The notes beneath the pieces were generated by a model that did no database searches, had not been told where the DNA came from, and worked only from the letters and a program-made list of their open reading frames with translations. The position numbers were made by a program, and so were the translations under genes. Source: Virgibacillus sp. LDC-1 (GTDB lineage Bacteria; Bacillota; Bacilli; Bacillales; Amphibacillaceae). Taken from it: a DNA stretch of 64,000 bases. Positions 1 through 8,589 of the stretch are shown in pieces. Position 1 is the stretch's first letter, and each line of letters starts with the position of its first letter. Location of the stretch: contig NZ_JARUVL010000002.1 in the NCBI RefSeq assembly GCF_030137545.1, positions 302,571 to 366,570 of the forward strand, given 5' to 3'.

Positions 1-113
1 TATATGTACAAGTAAATTGTAGCATAGCAACGAAATCATTTCAAACAAATATCCCTTTCATAACGTTCCCTTATAACAAATCCTATATACAGAGTCTTTG
101 AATTTAGACAATG

Positions 114-147
114 AAAAAACAATCTAGCTAAGAGCTACATTGTTTTA
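114..147 (-). terminator. Terminator after the GntR-family gene
   Basis: Read on the minus strand this is a stem of about 12 bp (one mismatch) with a 3-5 nt loop, followed by six T residues. It lies 13 bp beyond the stop codon at 161, so it probably ends the regulator transcript. Confidence 0.75.
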
Positions 148-160
148 GCGAAATCTATGA

Positions 161-901
161 TTACTTTGAGGCATTAATTTGAATTTGACTAAACACTGTC
201 GGGATATAATATTTACTATACATCGCTGGATATTTATCACTTATATATACACTCTCTATGAATAGATCACATTGTTCGCCTTTAAATAAATTATATTTTT
301 GTGTAGTTGAATTACCTGCAACAGAATGCTTTATCGTTATCGTCGATGAATTTGCATAGTCATATATTTTTTGCTCGAGCATGTTTTTTAATTGCGTATT
401 ATCCTGTAAGTCAATTTGGAGCTCAGTTACAGCTTCAATTGGCAACATAGAAAGCGCATAACCAATTACATTATTCCCACTTTTATACCAACGATCACAA
501 TATACAACAGCTGCAGTCTCTCGTTGCAACACTTCTAGCGCATAATCACTCGCCATTTCAATTCTAAAGTTCAATTCTATTGCAGTAATTTCTTCTGTAC
601 AGCATTTATAGACAGGATTACCGACCTTTTCGAGACCAATGGCTTGACGATTACAATGCGTTTTCATGATGAAATTACCTTTACCATGGATGTTCTTAAT
701 TAGACCATCATCCTGTAGCAAAGCAAGCGCCTGCCTTAATGTCATACGACTAACACCAAACATCTTAGCTAAATCAGGCTCAGATGGAAGTCTACTTTCA
801 GGAGGAAATGTACCATCCATAATGAGCTTATAAAGCTTATCATATATTTTTGTATATAACGGTTTCTTTGATTGATGTACCGCATCTAAATTAAATTTCA
901 T
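161..901 (-). CDS. GntR family transcriptional regulator (HutC/UTRA type)
   Basis: Cytoplasmic DNA-binding regulator of 246 aa. Residues about 10-78 form the GntR winged helix: SRLPSEPDLAKMFGVSRMTL is the helix-turn-helix and GLIKNIHGKGNFI the wing. Residues about 95-242 fit a UTRA effector domain, which in this family usually binds a sugar phosphate or another small metabolite. The ATG follows GGAAGTGAG. Downstream lies only a terminator, and upstream (minus strand) a small ORF with its own terminator, so the gene looks monocistronic and its targets cannot be read from context. The first 113 bases of the window show no gene. The family call is firm; the effector is unknown. Confidence 0.9.
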   Translation of the reverse strand: MKFNLDAVHQSKKPLYTKIYDKLYKLIMDGTFPPESRLPSEPDLAKMFGVSRMTLRQALALLQDDGLIKNIHGKGNFIMKTHCNRQAIGLEKVGNPVYKCCTEEITAIELNFRIEMASDYALEVLQRETAAVVYCDRWYKSGNNVIGYALSMLPIEAVTELQIDLQDNTQLKNMLEQKIYDYANSSTITIKHSVAGNSTTQKYNLFKGEQCDLFIESVYISDKYPAMYSKYYIPTVFSQIQINASK

Positions 902-1000
902 TTTCTCACTTCCAATTTCCTGTCAGCTAATCTTCATCACTTCATCCCATTATACCATGTTCTATCGCTAACCTTGATTTTGGAGGTATAGGGCGCTTTA

Positions 1001-1035
1001 AAAAAGGAATCGAGAACATCACTCGACTCCTTTTC
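1001..1035 (-). terminator. Terminator after the small Lys-rich ORF
   Basis: Inverted repeat AAAAGGAGTCGAG / CTCGATTCCTTTT with a short loop. It has T-rich flanks on both strands, so it could act in both directions. It lies directly 3' of the minus-strand ORF that ends at 1042. Confidence 0.7.
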
Positions 1036-1041
1036 ATCAAC

Positions 1042-1137
1042 TTATCTGGGTGGACGGTTTTGCCGATATTTTTTATCATCTTTCATCGCATTCAACTCTT
1101 CTTTACTTTTGTTTTTCTTCTTCTTTCCTTTACTCAC
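1042..1137 (-). CDS. Small Lys/Arg-rich protein, 31 aa, unknown
   Basis: A GTG-initiated ORF of 31 codons behind a GGAGGG ribosome-binding site 8 nt upstream and followed by a clean terminator. The product starts MSKGKKKKNKSKEELNAMKD and ends RQNRPPR, so it is very basic and hydrophilic with no membrane segment. Small basic proteins of this kind in Bacillaceae are often sporulation-associated, but I do not recognise the family. Support comes from the strong SD, the start-to-terminator fit and the coding-like composition, not from homology. Confidence 0.55.
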   Translation of the reverse strand: MSKGKKKKNKSKEELNAMKDDKKYRQNRPPR

Positions 1138-1258
1138 TGACCATCCCTCCTTTTTTCATATTGTTCGCTAGTTGTGTTGAAACATGTGGCATTCAATGAA
1201 TAATTTTTTACACAACCATGCAAAATAGTGCTAACTATAAAACGAGGAGGGAAAGAGA

Positions 1259-1411
1259 TTGTCGGAAGAAAACAAAAATCGCAACAAGGATAAAAACAAA
1301 CAAAATAATAAAAACAAGCATAACAAACAGCTAGGTCATGATGTGGAATTTTCTAGTGACAGTGAGTTTCTAAATTTAGATAACAAAAAGAACAAACGCA
1401 AACGAAAATAA
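1259..1411 (+). CDS. Small Asn/Lys-rich hydrophilic protein, 50 aa
   Basis: TTG-initiated ORF preceded by GAGGAGGG at 8-9 nt spacing. The product begins MSEENKNRNKDKNKQNNK and ends NKKNKRKRK. It is strongly hydrophilic, with Asn/Lys-rich ends and an acidic centre (EFSSDSEF). There is no signal peptide or TM segment. Composition and size resemble small spore-core or coat-associated proteins of Bacillaceae, but I cannot assign a named Ssp family. A large hairpin at 1431-1488 follows. It is divergent from the 31-aa ORF, with about 120 bp between them. Confidence 0.6.
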   Translation: MSEENKNRNKDKNKQNNKNKHNKQLGHDVEFSSDSEFLNLDNKKNKRKRK

Positions 1412-1430
1412 GCCAATAAGAGTTGTTATT

Positions 1431-1488
1431 AAAAACACCTTTCGTTGAATATTGGATAGAACACCAATATCTCAACGTAGAGGTGTTT
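1431..1488 (+). terminator. Long imperfect hairpin terminator
   Basis: AAAACACCT...ATTGG on the left arm pairs with CCAAT...AGGTGTTTT on the right arm through two small bulges. The right arm ends in TTTT. It closes the 50-aa ORF and may also work on the minus strand. Confidence 0.6.
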
Positions 1489-1606
1489 TGCATGGAAAAG
1501 GGCGAGCTCTTTACACTTGGACTCTAATCGACTCTTTTTACATTTTGTATTATAATGGAAAACATATCCACAATATAAACCTGATTGAATAATAGGGGAT
1601 GAATAA

Positions 1607-2011
1607 ATGAAAAAAATTGCGATTATGCTTTTATTAATAATCAGTTTCCTGATAGTTGGATGTTCCTCTAATATACAACCTATCTTACAAGGCACTTACC
1701 AAAGTGATTTTGATAAAGATGGATATATTGTTCAATTTGCGATTCAAACAGATGATAACAGCTTTGTTGAATATATTGATAATCGGGAGGTTGATAGAGG
1801 AACATATGAACAAAAGCAAGCGAATGTTTATAAATTAAAAAGCGATAAACAAAATTTTGAAATCACATTAAATAATAAAAACGCCTTTGAAATAATAATA
1901 AATCAACTTAATAACGGAAACCCAATCCAATTAATAAACATTGATGATACACCAACCTATTCATCAACAGATTTTGATGATGTAGAAGCGTATAAGGATT
2001 TACTGAATTAA
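1607..2011 (+). CDS. Putative lipoprotein, 134 aa, unknown function
   Basis: The N-terminus is a lipoprotein signal: basic MKK, a hydrophobic core, then the lipobox LIVGC with Cys19 as the predicted lipidated residue. The mature part (about 115 aa) is acidic and Asn/Asp-rich, with alternating patches such as GTYQSDFDKDGYIVQFAIQ and FVEYIDNREVDRGTYEQKQA that suggest a small beta-rich extracellular domain. I recognise no family. GGGGAT lies 7 nt before the ATG. The gene stands alone, convergent with sbcC, and the two share a terminator. Confidence 0.75.
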   Translation: MKKIAIMLLLIISFLIVGCSSNIQPILQGTYQSDFDKDGYIVQFAIQTDDNSFVEYIDNREVDRGTYEQKQANVYKLKSDKQNFEITLNNKNAFEIIINQLNNGNPIQLINIDDTPTYSSTDFDDVEAYKDLLN

Positions 2012-2016
2012 GAATC

Positions 2017-2057
2017 AAAAGATCTGTGCTACGAGTAATGCCTGCACAGATCTTTCT
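2017..2057. terminator. Bidirectional terminator between lipoprotein gene and sbcC
   Basis: AAAGATCTGTGC and GCACAGATCTTT form a perfect 12-bp stem between two convergent genes, with A/T-rich flanks on both sides. Confidence 0.8.
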
Positions 2058-2060
2058 TTA

Positions 2061-5000
2061 CTATTTAACAAGAAAACGCGTTTCGCTTGCACCTTCTTTT
2101 AATTTTTTCACCTCTAACACAGCTGGGAAGATGGTTTTTAACTCTTGTACGTGAGAAATAACCCCAATCATACGTCCCGACTGCTGCAAATCAACTAATG
2201 TATCGATTGCTTTATTTAACGATTCCTCATCCAATGTACCAAAGCCTTCATCAATAAACATCGTTTCAATAGAAATACTTCCTTGAAAGCTTTGAATAAC
2301 ATCAGCCATCCCTAATGCTAAACAAAGAGAGGCATTAAATTTCTCACCACCAGATAATGTCTTCACATCTCTTGTTTGGCCAGTATATCCATCATAAACA
2401 TCTAACGCGAGACCACTTTGGCGACCATGGGACTCCTGACGATCACTTCGCGTTAAAGCATATTGTCCATTCGATAAACCCTTTAATCGTTGATTAGCGG
2501 CAGAAACAATTTGCTCTAAATATTCAATTTGTAAATACCTTTCAAAGGATACCTTCTGTGAATTTTGTCCTCGAATCATGTCATATAAGTCAATAACAAG
2601 GCTCAATTCTTTTTCTTGTTTATTTACCGCTTCATCCGCTTCGCAGATCATTGTTATTAAGCGTTTTGCTTCTTGTAAATGATCTTCACTTTGATTCCAT
2701 TGATTCAAGGCGGTTTCAAAGGCCTTTTTCAGCTGTTCTACTTGCAGCTCTAACGCAGACAAATCTACACGTTGTTTATCCTTCAGCTCTGCTTGCAGCT
2801 CTTGAACTTGTTCCTTCACTGTTGCAAGCTGCTGCTTGTACATCTCAATCTGTTCCTTTAAATGCTGGCGAGTTGCCTCATCCAGCTTTGCCTCAAAATA
2901 CGCTTCCTCTGATGGAAAGCCGGATTTTTCAATTTCTTGCGTGAATTGAAGAACGACTTGCCGATGCTTTATTTTTGTCTCCTCAAGCTGTTTTTCTGCA
3001 TTCGAGAGATTCGTTTTTGCTTTCGTTAGCTCATTGTTAGCATAGTTTAATTGCTCCTGAGCTTTTGTCCAAGCTACTTCCAATTGTGCTTGTTTCATTT
3101 CTGTTTCACGAATCCGCTCCTGTAAAATAGACAGATTCTGATATTCTTCTGGAATCGGTTTTAAGCGTTCTTCATAAACAGCATACGCTGTCTCATATTT
3201 TTTTGTTAACTGGTGATAAAAAGTGAGCTGTTCTTCTTTTGCTGCTTCCAGTTGTTTTAATGCTGCTTGAGCTTTTTCTTGTGTAGACTTTAATTCCACT
3301 AGCTGTTGTTTGCCTTTTTCTAGCTCATCCACTTCTTCTTTTAACTTCTTCCCTTTTAAGACAAGCTGTTCTTGAATCCCTTCTGCATCTATAGGCTGAA
3401 ATGAATGCGCAATTACTTCCTTTTCCTTCTCCATTAAAGCAGTCGCATTAACACTTAGGTTTGCTTGAACAGTTCGATAGGCATTGTCCTTTTCATCCAA
3501 GCTTTTCTTAGCTGATTCCATTTCATTCTCGTCAACGAGAGCTGTTTTTTCAGTAGCTAATGCAGGATGATCTAAGCTCCCACAAACAGGACATGGGGTT
3601 CCATCATGTAGGTGACTTGCTAAGCGGCTAGCTTGATTATTTAACCAGGCCGACTCTAATTTTTCATAGTCGGTCTTTTGTTTGTAAAAGTCAGCCTCTT
3701 TCTCTTTTACATCCTTTTCAAAACCCTTCTGTTTCTTTACAAGCTTTAAATAATCCATTAATACCTTTACTTGCTCGCGCATTTTATGTAGCGCTTCTTG
3801 TTTATCTGGTAATTGAGCAATTCCTTGATTAAGCTTTTCAATTTGTTGATGTAATTTTTCGAGTTCCTCTCTTTTTTGCTTAACCTTTTCTTCCGTTTTA
3901 TCGTAGGTCTCTTTTTTCTCTGTTTCTTCTTTTTTTACTTTTACAAGCTGTTCCTTTTGTGTAGCGATATCCTTAACAATTGGTAAATAATCGTAAAAAC
4001 GATTAAGCTGCAAGCCCGTTTTTTCTCGTTCTGCTTTTTTTCCTTCTTCCTGCACATAGACTTGCTGTGCATGTTGTAGCGCTTTTTCTGCTGATGCATG
4101 GCTCGAAGTTGCCGCTTGTAACTGTTCTTCTCGTCCCTGCTTTTCATGCTTCCACTCATCGATTTGTTTTTCAAAATACTGAAGTCCGTTCGCTTGTTCT
4201 GCACTTTTTAACTTCTGTTCAAACGCCTGTATTTCTTTCCCTTGCTCCATTAAGCGTGTTAGCAATTGTTCTTTTTGTTCTAGATTATTAAATTGCTTAT
4301 TAATAAATTCTGCTTCTGTATAGGCTTTCTGTTTCGCGTCGTGCGCATTGGATGCTGATCGATACTGCTTTTTATCCGTTTCTATCTTGGCCTCATAATA
4401 AAGACATTCTGTTTCCAAAGCCTGCACAATTTGATGAACATTCGTATACTCCTCCTGCAGCAAGTGGAACAAAGGTGAATCTGCTCGTTCAGGAAGTACC
4501 GCTTGAATATGTTGCACATACGTATCCAACATTTGCTTCGCCTCACGATACTTTTCTTCCATACTACTTTTTCGTTCCTTTAAACGTTCACTAATTCGTT
4601 TATAGGGCTCTGTTTTAAACAGCCTACGTAAAATCTCCTCTTTATTTTCGGTTTGCGAGGTTAGAAGCTTCCGAAATTCCCCTTGCGGCAGCATAACAAT
4701 TTGCTTAAACTGATCCTGGGTTAGCCCCATAAGTGCTTCTACCTTTTTATCGATTTCAGATACGATTTGCCTGTCTACACATGAAATTTCACGTCCATTC
4801 TTTAGTTCGAAGAACGCATACTTTTCCCCAGTTTTTGATTTATTTCCTTTTTTCACATGCCCTAATTGACGTAATATTTTATAACGACGACCCTTTAATT
4901 CAAATTCCAACTCCACAGCTGTATGTACTTCATCGGAAGCAAAGTCACTTCGAAGCATCATCGTATTTTCCCGATCTTGACCACTTGCCGCACCATAAAG

Positions 5001-5153
5001 TGCAAAGCAAATCCCATCAAAAATCGTTGTTTTTCCTGCACCCGTATTTCCAGAGATAACAAATAGACTATTTCCTTGTAAATCTCTAAAATCAATTATC
5101 TCGGTATTTTTATAAGGTCCAAATGCGGTCATCGTTAATTTTATTGGTCTCAC
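2061..5153 (-). CDS. sbcC: Exonuclease subunit SbcC (Rad50-like)
   Basis: Large subunit (1030 aa) of the SbcCD ATP-dependent dsDNA exonuclease/hairpin endonuclease, which processes palindromes and protein-blocked ends on the nucleoid. Walker A is GNTGAGKTT at residues 35-43. Long coiled coils flank a zinc hook, CPVCGSLDHP, near residue 520. The ABC signature LSGGEKF is near 930, followed by Walker B (MFIDEGFGTLDEE). The GTG start has AGGAGG 9 nt upstream. sbcD lies 17 bp upstream on the same strand, giving the usual sbcDC operon. Length and motifs are complete. Confidence 0.97.
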   Translation of the reverse strand: MRPIKLTMTAFGPYKNTEIIDFRDLQGNSLFVISGNTGAGKTTIFDGICFALYGAASGQDRENTMMLRSDFASDEVHTAVELEFELKGRRYKILRQLGHVKKGNKSKTGEKYAFFELKNGREISCVDRQIVSEIDKKVEALMGLTQDQFKQIVMLPQGEFRKLLTSQTENKEEILRRLFKTEPYKRISERLKERKSSMEEKYREAKQMLDTYVQHIQAVLPERADSPLFHLLQEEYTNVHQIVQALETECLYYEAKIETDKKQYRSASNAHDAKQKAYTEAEFINKQFNNLEQKEQLLTRLMEQGKEIQAFEQKLKSAEQANGLQYFEKQIDEWKHEKQGREEQLQAATSSHASAEKALQHAQQVYVQEEGKKAEREKTGLQLNRFYDYLPIVKDIATQKEQLVKVKKEETEKKETYDKTEEKVKQKREELEKLHQQIEKLNQGIAQLPDKQEALHKMREQVKVLMDYLKLVKKQKGFEKDVKEKEADFYKQKTDYEKLESAWLNNQASRLASHLHDGTPCPVCGSLDHPALATEKTALVDENEMESAKKSLDEKDNAYRTVQANLSVNATALMEKEKEVIAHSFQPIDAEGIQEQLVLKGKKLKEEVDELEKGKQQLVELKSTQEKAQAALKQLEAAKEEQLTFYHQLTKKYETAYAVYEERLKPIPEEYQNLSILQERIRETEMKQAQLEVAWTKAQEQLNYANNELTKAKTNLSNAEKQLEETKIKHRQVVLQFTQEIEKSGFPSEEAYFEAKLDEATRQHLKEQIEMYKQQLATVKEQVQELQAELKDKQRVDLSALELQVEQLKKAFETALNQWNQSEDHLQEAKRLITMICEADEAVNKQEKELSLVIDLYDMIRGQNSQKVSFERYLQIEYLEQIVSAANQRLKGLSNGQYALTRSDRQESHGRQSGLALDVYDGYTGQTRDVKTLSGGEKFNASLCLALGMADVIQSFQGSISIETMFIDEGFGTLDEESLNKAIDTLVDLQQSGRMIGVISHVQELKTIFPAVLEVKKLKEGASETRFLVK

Positions 5154-5169
5154 TTCTCTTTTCCTCCTT

Positions 5170-6366
5170 TCATCCTTTTATCGCGTATGGTTTCTTCTCA
5201 CCTTGAGAAATTGTTTCATTATTTTCCTTTAATAAATCCTCTAGCACCTCTTTGAAAATTCCTTGTATTTCTTCTGAAGGCTCGATTCCTTTCACTTCTT
5301 TGTAAAACGCTTGAAATAACTCCATATCACTCAAACTTGTTCGTTCTATTTTATCCTCACCGGAAGCCGCGCCTTCAATTTCCCTTCTGCTTGCACGTTC
5401 TACATGCATGGCATTTGGATATACGGAACGTACTTTTTCCATCGGAGAAAGGACTGGTGCCTCATCGGTTAGTTTAATAAATACATAGTCTTCATTTACA
5501 GGATGTTTTAGCAGTTCTTCTATTTCTCCTTCAACCGTACGCATATCCCTTTTTGGCGTTAATAGACGCTTTTCTACCTTTACTTCTCCGTTTGCATCCA
5601 TTTCAACTACAAGATAGCCCTTTTTATGATGTTCCTCTGAGATAGAATACTTTAGGATAGAGCCTGCATAGCGAATTGTCTCATTTCCTACGTAATGCGC
5701 TTGATGTAAATGGCCAAGTGCTGTGTAATGAAAAGGGGTGAAATTCCTTGCATCAACATATTCTGATCCGCCAATAGATAAAGGGCGTTCGGAATCGCTT
5801 GTATTTGCTTCCACTTCACCATATGGTGTAACAAATGCATGTCCAACCAAAACGTGACGAGCATTCGGATCCATCCTCTTTTGTATTTGTTCGATTATTT
5901 TTTCAGCAGCATCATTGTGGGTTCGAATAGACTCAGCCTCTAATACATTGCGAACGATGCTTGGATCTGTATATGGTACAAGATGGAAATGTACTTCCCC
6001 TGCTTCATCACTCAGTTTAATCGGCTCTGGATTTTCGGTTATATGTCCAGCAATATGCAAGCCATTTTTTTTCATTATCTTACTACCGAAATGAACCCGA
6101 CTAGGACTATCATGGTTCCCTGCTATCGCAAGAACAGGAACTTTTAAGTCCATCACAATTTTATCGAACACATCATTTAATAAATAGACTGCCTCTGTTG
6201 GAGGAACCGCCCGATCATAGAGATCGCCAGCAATTATAACAGCATCTGGCTTTTCTTCCTCGATTGCTTGCACAAATTGCTTAAGGATATCGTCTTGATC
6301 CTCTGTCATGTATACACCTTGTACTAATTTTCCTAAGTGCCAATCAGCAGTGTGAAAGAATTTCAT
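5170..6366 (-). CDS. sbcD: Exonuclease subunit SbcD (Mre11-like)
   Basis: Nuclease subunit of SbcCD, 398 aa. The calcineurin-like phosphoesterase motifs appear in order: FFHTADWHLGK (N-terminus), IAGDLYDR, AGNHDSPSR, VGHAFVTPYGE and ALGHLHQAH, which together build the two-metal site. The C-terminal third is the capping/SbcC-binding part. I chose ATG at 6366, which has GAAGGGG 8 nt upstream and puts the first motif at residue 4. A TTG six codons earlier is in frame but overlaps that SD. It is the first gene of sbcDC and divergent from the gene at 6592. Confidence 0.97.
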   Translation of the reverse strand: MKFFHTADWHLGKLVQGVYMTEDQDDILKQFVQAIEEEKPDAVIIAGDLYDRAVPPTEAVYLLNDVFDKIVMDLKVPVLAIAGNHDSPSRVHFGSKIMKKNGLHIAGHITENPEPIKLSDEAGEVHFHLVPYTDPSIVRNVLEAESIRTHNDAAEKIIEQIQKRMDPNARHVLVGHAFVTPYGEVEANTSDSERPLSIGGSEYVDARNFTPFHYTALGHLHQAHYVGNETIRYAGSILKYSISEEHHKKGYLVVEMDANGEVKVEKRLLTPKRDMRTVEGEIEELLKHPVNEDYVFIKLTDEAPVLSPMEKVRSVYPNAMHVERASRREIEGAASGEDKIERTSLSDMELFQAFYKEVKGIEPSEEIQGIFKEVLEDLLKENNETISQGEKKPYAIKG

Positions 6367-6591
6367 TATATTCGCCCCTTCCAATAGAATAAATATATAA
6401 TCGATAACATTATGTTCTAGTAAGCTAATATATCTATTTTACTAGATACACGATTCATAAGGTACTCATTTATTTGCGCCCCACCGAATAAAATTTCACA
6501 ATATCTTGTCATTGTTGTTCATTCCAATATGACAGTCTTTTTCACATACGCTACACTAAGTATAAGAATACGAGAAGGGAGATATCGTTGC

Positions 6592-7380
6592 ATGGAAAAA
6601 ACAACTGATCACCTAGGTCGTTCGCTAGCATATCGTTATCCACCGAAACGAATTATTTCGTTATGCCCTGCTATCACAGATACAATGTACTATTTACAGC
6701 TAGATGATGAAATCATTGGCAGAACTAGATTTTGCATTCATCCAAAAAGCAAGGTAAAAAAAATCCCACCTGTTGGGGGAACAAAAGATTTAAAAATCGA
6801 ACGAATTCATGCATTACAACCAGATCTCATTATTGCAGAAAAAGAAGAAAATACAAAAGAGATGGTCGAACAATTAGAGAAAGACTATCCTGTTCACGTA
6901 TTTGAGGTGACTAATTATGAAAGTGCATTACGCATGATAACAGATCTTGGAGCACTTACGAATCGAGATAATGAAGCAGCAAAGCTCCTGCAACGCATTC
7001 AAATACAATTTGACTCCATCCCCCAAATAATGAATAAACGTGTTGCCTACGTTATCTGGAAAAAACCATACATGGTTGTTGGGAAAAACACATATATTCA
7101 TTCACTTTTAGAAAAAATGGGATTCATTAACCCATTTACTTCGTATGAAGGAAGATATCCTGTCATCACAGAAAAAGATTTTGAACAAGCTGCCCTTGAT
7201 TATATCTTTCTGTCAACCGAACCATTTCCTTTTCAGGATAAGCATAAAAGTGAATTTGCATCGATGCTTCCTAACACGAAACCAATGATCGTAGCTGGGG
7301 AAATGTTTTGGTATGGTGCTAAAATGCTTGAAGCTGCACCTTATTTTCAAAAACACCTTTCCACTATGCAATCATCCTAA
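6592..7380 (+). CDS. Helical-backbone metal-receptor (BtuF/TroA-like) protein without signal peptide
   Basis: 262 aa with the fold of class III substrate-binding proteins: KRIISLCPAITDTMYYL near residue 20, EIIGRTRFCIHP, GGTKDLKIERI, LQPDLIIAEKEEN, then a C-terminal lobe with KPYMVVGKNTYIHSLLEKMG. Such proteins normally deliver cobalamin, siderophore or haem to an ABC importer. This one has no signal peptide or lipobox from the chosen ATG (GGGAG 10 nt upstream), and the alternative 21-residue N-terminus is not a convincing signal either. No permease or ATPase is adjacent. It probably acts in the cytosol in an unknown role. Confidence 0.75.
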   Translation: MEKTTDHLGRSLAYRYPPKRIISLCPAITDTMYYLQLDDEIIGRTRFCIHPKSKVKKIPPVGGTKDLKIERIHALQPDLIIAEKEENTKEMVEQLEKDYPVHVFEVTNYESALRMITDLGALTNRDNEAAKLLQRIQIQFDSIPQIMNKRVAYVIWKKPYMVVGKNTYIHSLLEKMGFINPFTSYEGRYPVITEKDFEQAALDYIFLSTEPFPFQDKHKSEFASMLPNTKPMIVAGEMFWYGAKMLEAAPYFQKHLSTMQSS

Positions 7381-7421
7381 CCATCGAACGAATACGAGCA
7401 CATATGGCTTTTTACACATCA

Positions 7422-7462
7422 CTTGAATCAGTGGGACATACTTTTCCCCACTGATTCAAAAA
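7422..7462 (+). terminator. Hairpin terminator
   Basis: TTGAATCAGTGGG pairs with CCCACTGATTCAA around a 10-nt loop, 40 bp after the stop at 7380. The tail is A-rich rather than T-rich on the plus strand, so efficiency is uncertain. Confidence 0.6.
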
Positions 7463-7577
7463 TAAGCAGATAAGGACTACAAAAAAATGTATACCTTGTT
7501 GGACATCCTATAAATATAGCTTGGAGAGCTATTAGCACGACACTTTTTTAAAATTTACGAAAAAGAGGGGTTTTTTT

Positions 7578-7631
7578 ATGCTTGAAACAGAACATACGTT
7601 CGTATATAATGAAAACAACTTACGCAAATAG
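7578..7631 (+). CDS. Candidate 17-aa leader peptide upstream of the sigma factor gene
   Basis: MLETEHTFVYNENNLRK, with GAGGGG exactly 7 nt before the ATG, ends at TAG. It lies about 120 bp before the sigma factor start and overlaps the next candidate ORF in another frame. The strong SD is the only support. It could be a regulatory leader peptide or the start of a broken gene. Confidence 0.3.
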   Translation: MLETEHTFVYNENNLRK

Positions 7632-7737
7632 GGCGGAATTACGCTTTGGACAACTTGCACATCACTCGATGAAAACAGTTGCGATTTTCAGTGACCCGAC
7701 AGCAGTGTATTTTACGATTATTATTTTAAAGGAATAA
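7609..7737 (+). CDS. Candidate 42-aa ORF upstream of the sigma factor gene
   Basis: Starts MKTTYANRAELRFGQLAHHS and ends with a hydrophobic stretch (AVYFTIIILKE). It overlaps the end of the 17-aa ORF, so it could be translated by re-initiation, as it has no SD of its own. The stop lies 15 nt before the TTG of the sigma factor. Unknown family; it could equally be a remnant. Confidence 0.25.
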   Translation: MKTTYANRAELRFGQLAHHSMKTVAIFSDPTAVYFTIIILKE

Positions 7738-7752
7738 TTAGGAGGGATTTCG

Positions 7753-8325
7753 TTGCGTACAAACCAAGAAAAATTTACTTTTGAAGAAGTTTTCAAGCAA
7801 AACAAAAATAGAATTCACTATCACATTAACCGCTTGAACATTCACGACCCTCATGAAGAGTATTTCCAAGAAGGACTGTTTGCACTTTGGAACGCCTATG
7901 AAAAGTACGAACCTGATAAAGGACCACTTGCTACTTATTTTAATTACACCATTCGCAATCGGCTCATCGATCAAATTCGCAAGGAAAGTAGACGAATGGA
8001 AAAAGAGTCCATCGTTTGTGAGGAAAATCGGAAGCAGTATGATAATGGAAATCGTCATCGCCGAACAGAAGTCTCTTATCCAATGATTGAAAATAACGGT
8101 ATCACCGTAAACAATCCAGAACTTTGGGATCGATTAAAAGAGCAGTTAACCGATAATCAATGGAAATGGGTTTCTCTTTTTATAATCGAAAACATGTCTA
8201 TCAAAGAAATTGCTGCGAAAGAAGGAAAGACAGAGGAGGCTGTGAAAAGCTGGGGAAAACAAGTACGAAAAAAATTACGAAATGACGACTTTCGAAAAAA
8301 AATAAAGCTTGATGTAACTGATTAA
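7753..8325 (+). CDS. Sigma-70 family RNA polymerase sigma factor (ECF-like), orphan
   Basis: 190 aa. Region 2 covers residues about 15-80 (EEYFQEGLFALWNAYEKYEP, then GPLATYFNYTIRNRLIDQIRK). After a linker, region 4 carries the helix-turn-helix MSIKEIAAKEGKTEEAVKSW near residue 150. Start TTG with GGAGG 7 nt upstream; no in-frame ATG is as well placed. There is no anti-sigma or membrane gene next to it, which is unusual for an ECF-type factor. The KGPLATYF motif is like the small alternative sigma factors of Firmicutes (SigH/ComX-like sets), but I cannot name the regulon. Short upstream ORFs may regulate its translation. Confidence 0.85.
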   Translation: MRTNQEKFTFEEVFKQNKNRIHYHINRLNIHDPHEEYFQEGLFALWNAYEKYEPDKGPLATYFNYTIRNRLIDQIRKESRRMEKESIVCEENRKQYDNGNRHRRTEVSYPMIENNGITVNNPELWDRLKEQLTDNQWKWVSLFIIENMSIKEIAAKEGKTEEAVKSWGKQVRKKLRNDDFRKKIKLDVTD

Positions 8326-8395
8326 GCCTTTTCTAGTCGACAAAACAAGAGCATTTTTATTAAAAATCTGAACAATTCCCTAGCAGTTTGAAAAT

Positions 8396-8530
8396 GGGTT
8401 CGCTTTCCCCGGGAGCGGCCTCAACTAACTCGGAAAAGAAAGTCTGCTTTTCCGAGTGGTTTTTCGACGTACAGAACGTAGCGGTTTTAGTCTGCGTTCC
8501 CCTGTTGCTGTTCCCGAGGGAGTCCCCCCA
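8396..8530. repeat. REP/bcr-like intergenic repeat element
   Basis: GC-richer than its surroundings, with ends of the type CGCTTTCCCCGGGAGC...TTCCCGAGGGAGTC and a perfect inner hairpin. Sequences with ends like these recur in intergenic regions of Bacillaceae. It is non-coding and sits between two convergent genes. Confidence 0.55.
8428..8465 (+). terminator. Terminator inside the REP-like element
   Basis: Perfect 11-bp stem ACTCGGAAAAG / CTTTTCCGAGT with an 8-nt loop, then GGTTTTT. It probably ends the sigma factor transcript. Confidence 0.65.
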
Positions 8531-8589
8531 ATTCAAGTGTTCAATAATTTCATTTAATTAAACAGATTGTTTTGTTCCAGTGCTTTCTC

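Noticed and set aside
1429..1695. 88-aa minus-strand ORF over the hairpin at 1431-1488
   Set aside because: It is antisense to the lipoprotein start and uses the terminator stem as its 3' end; no SD.
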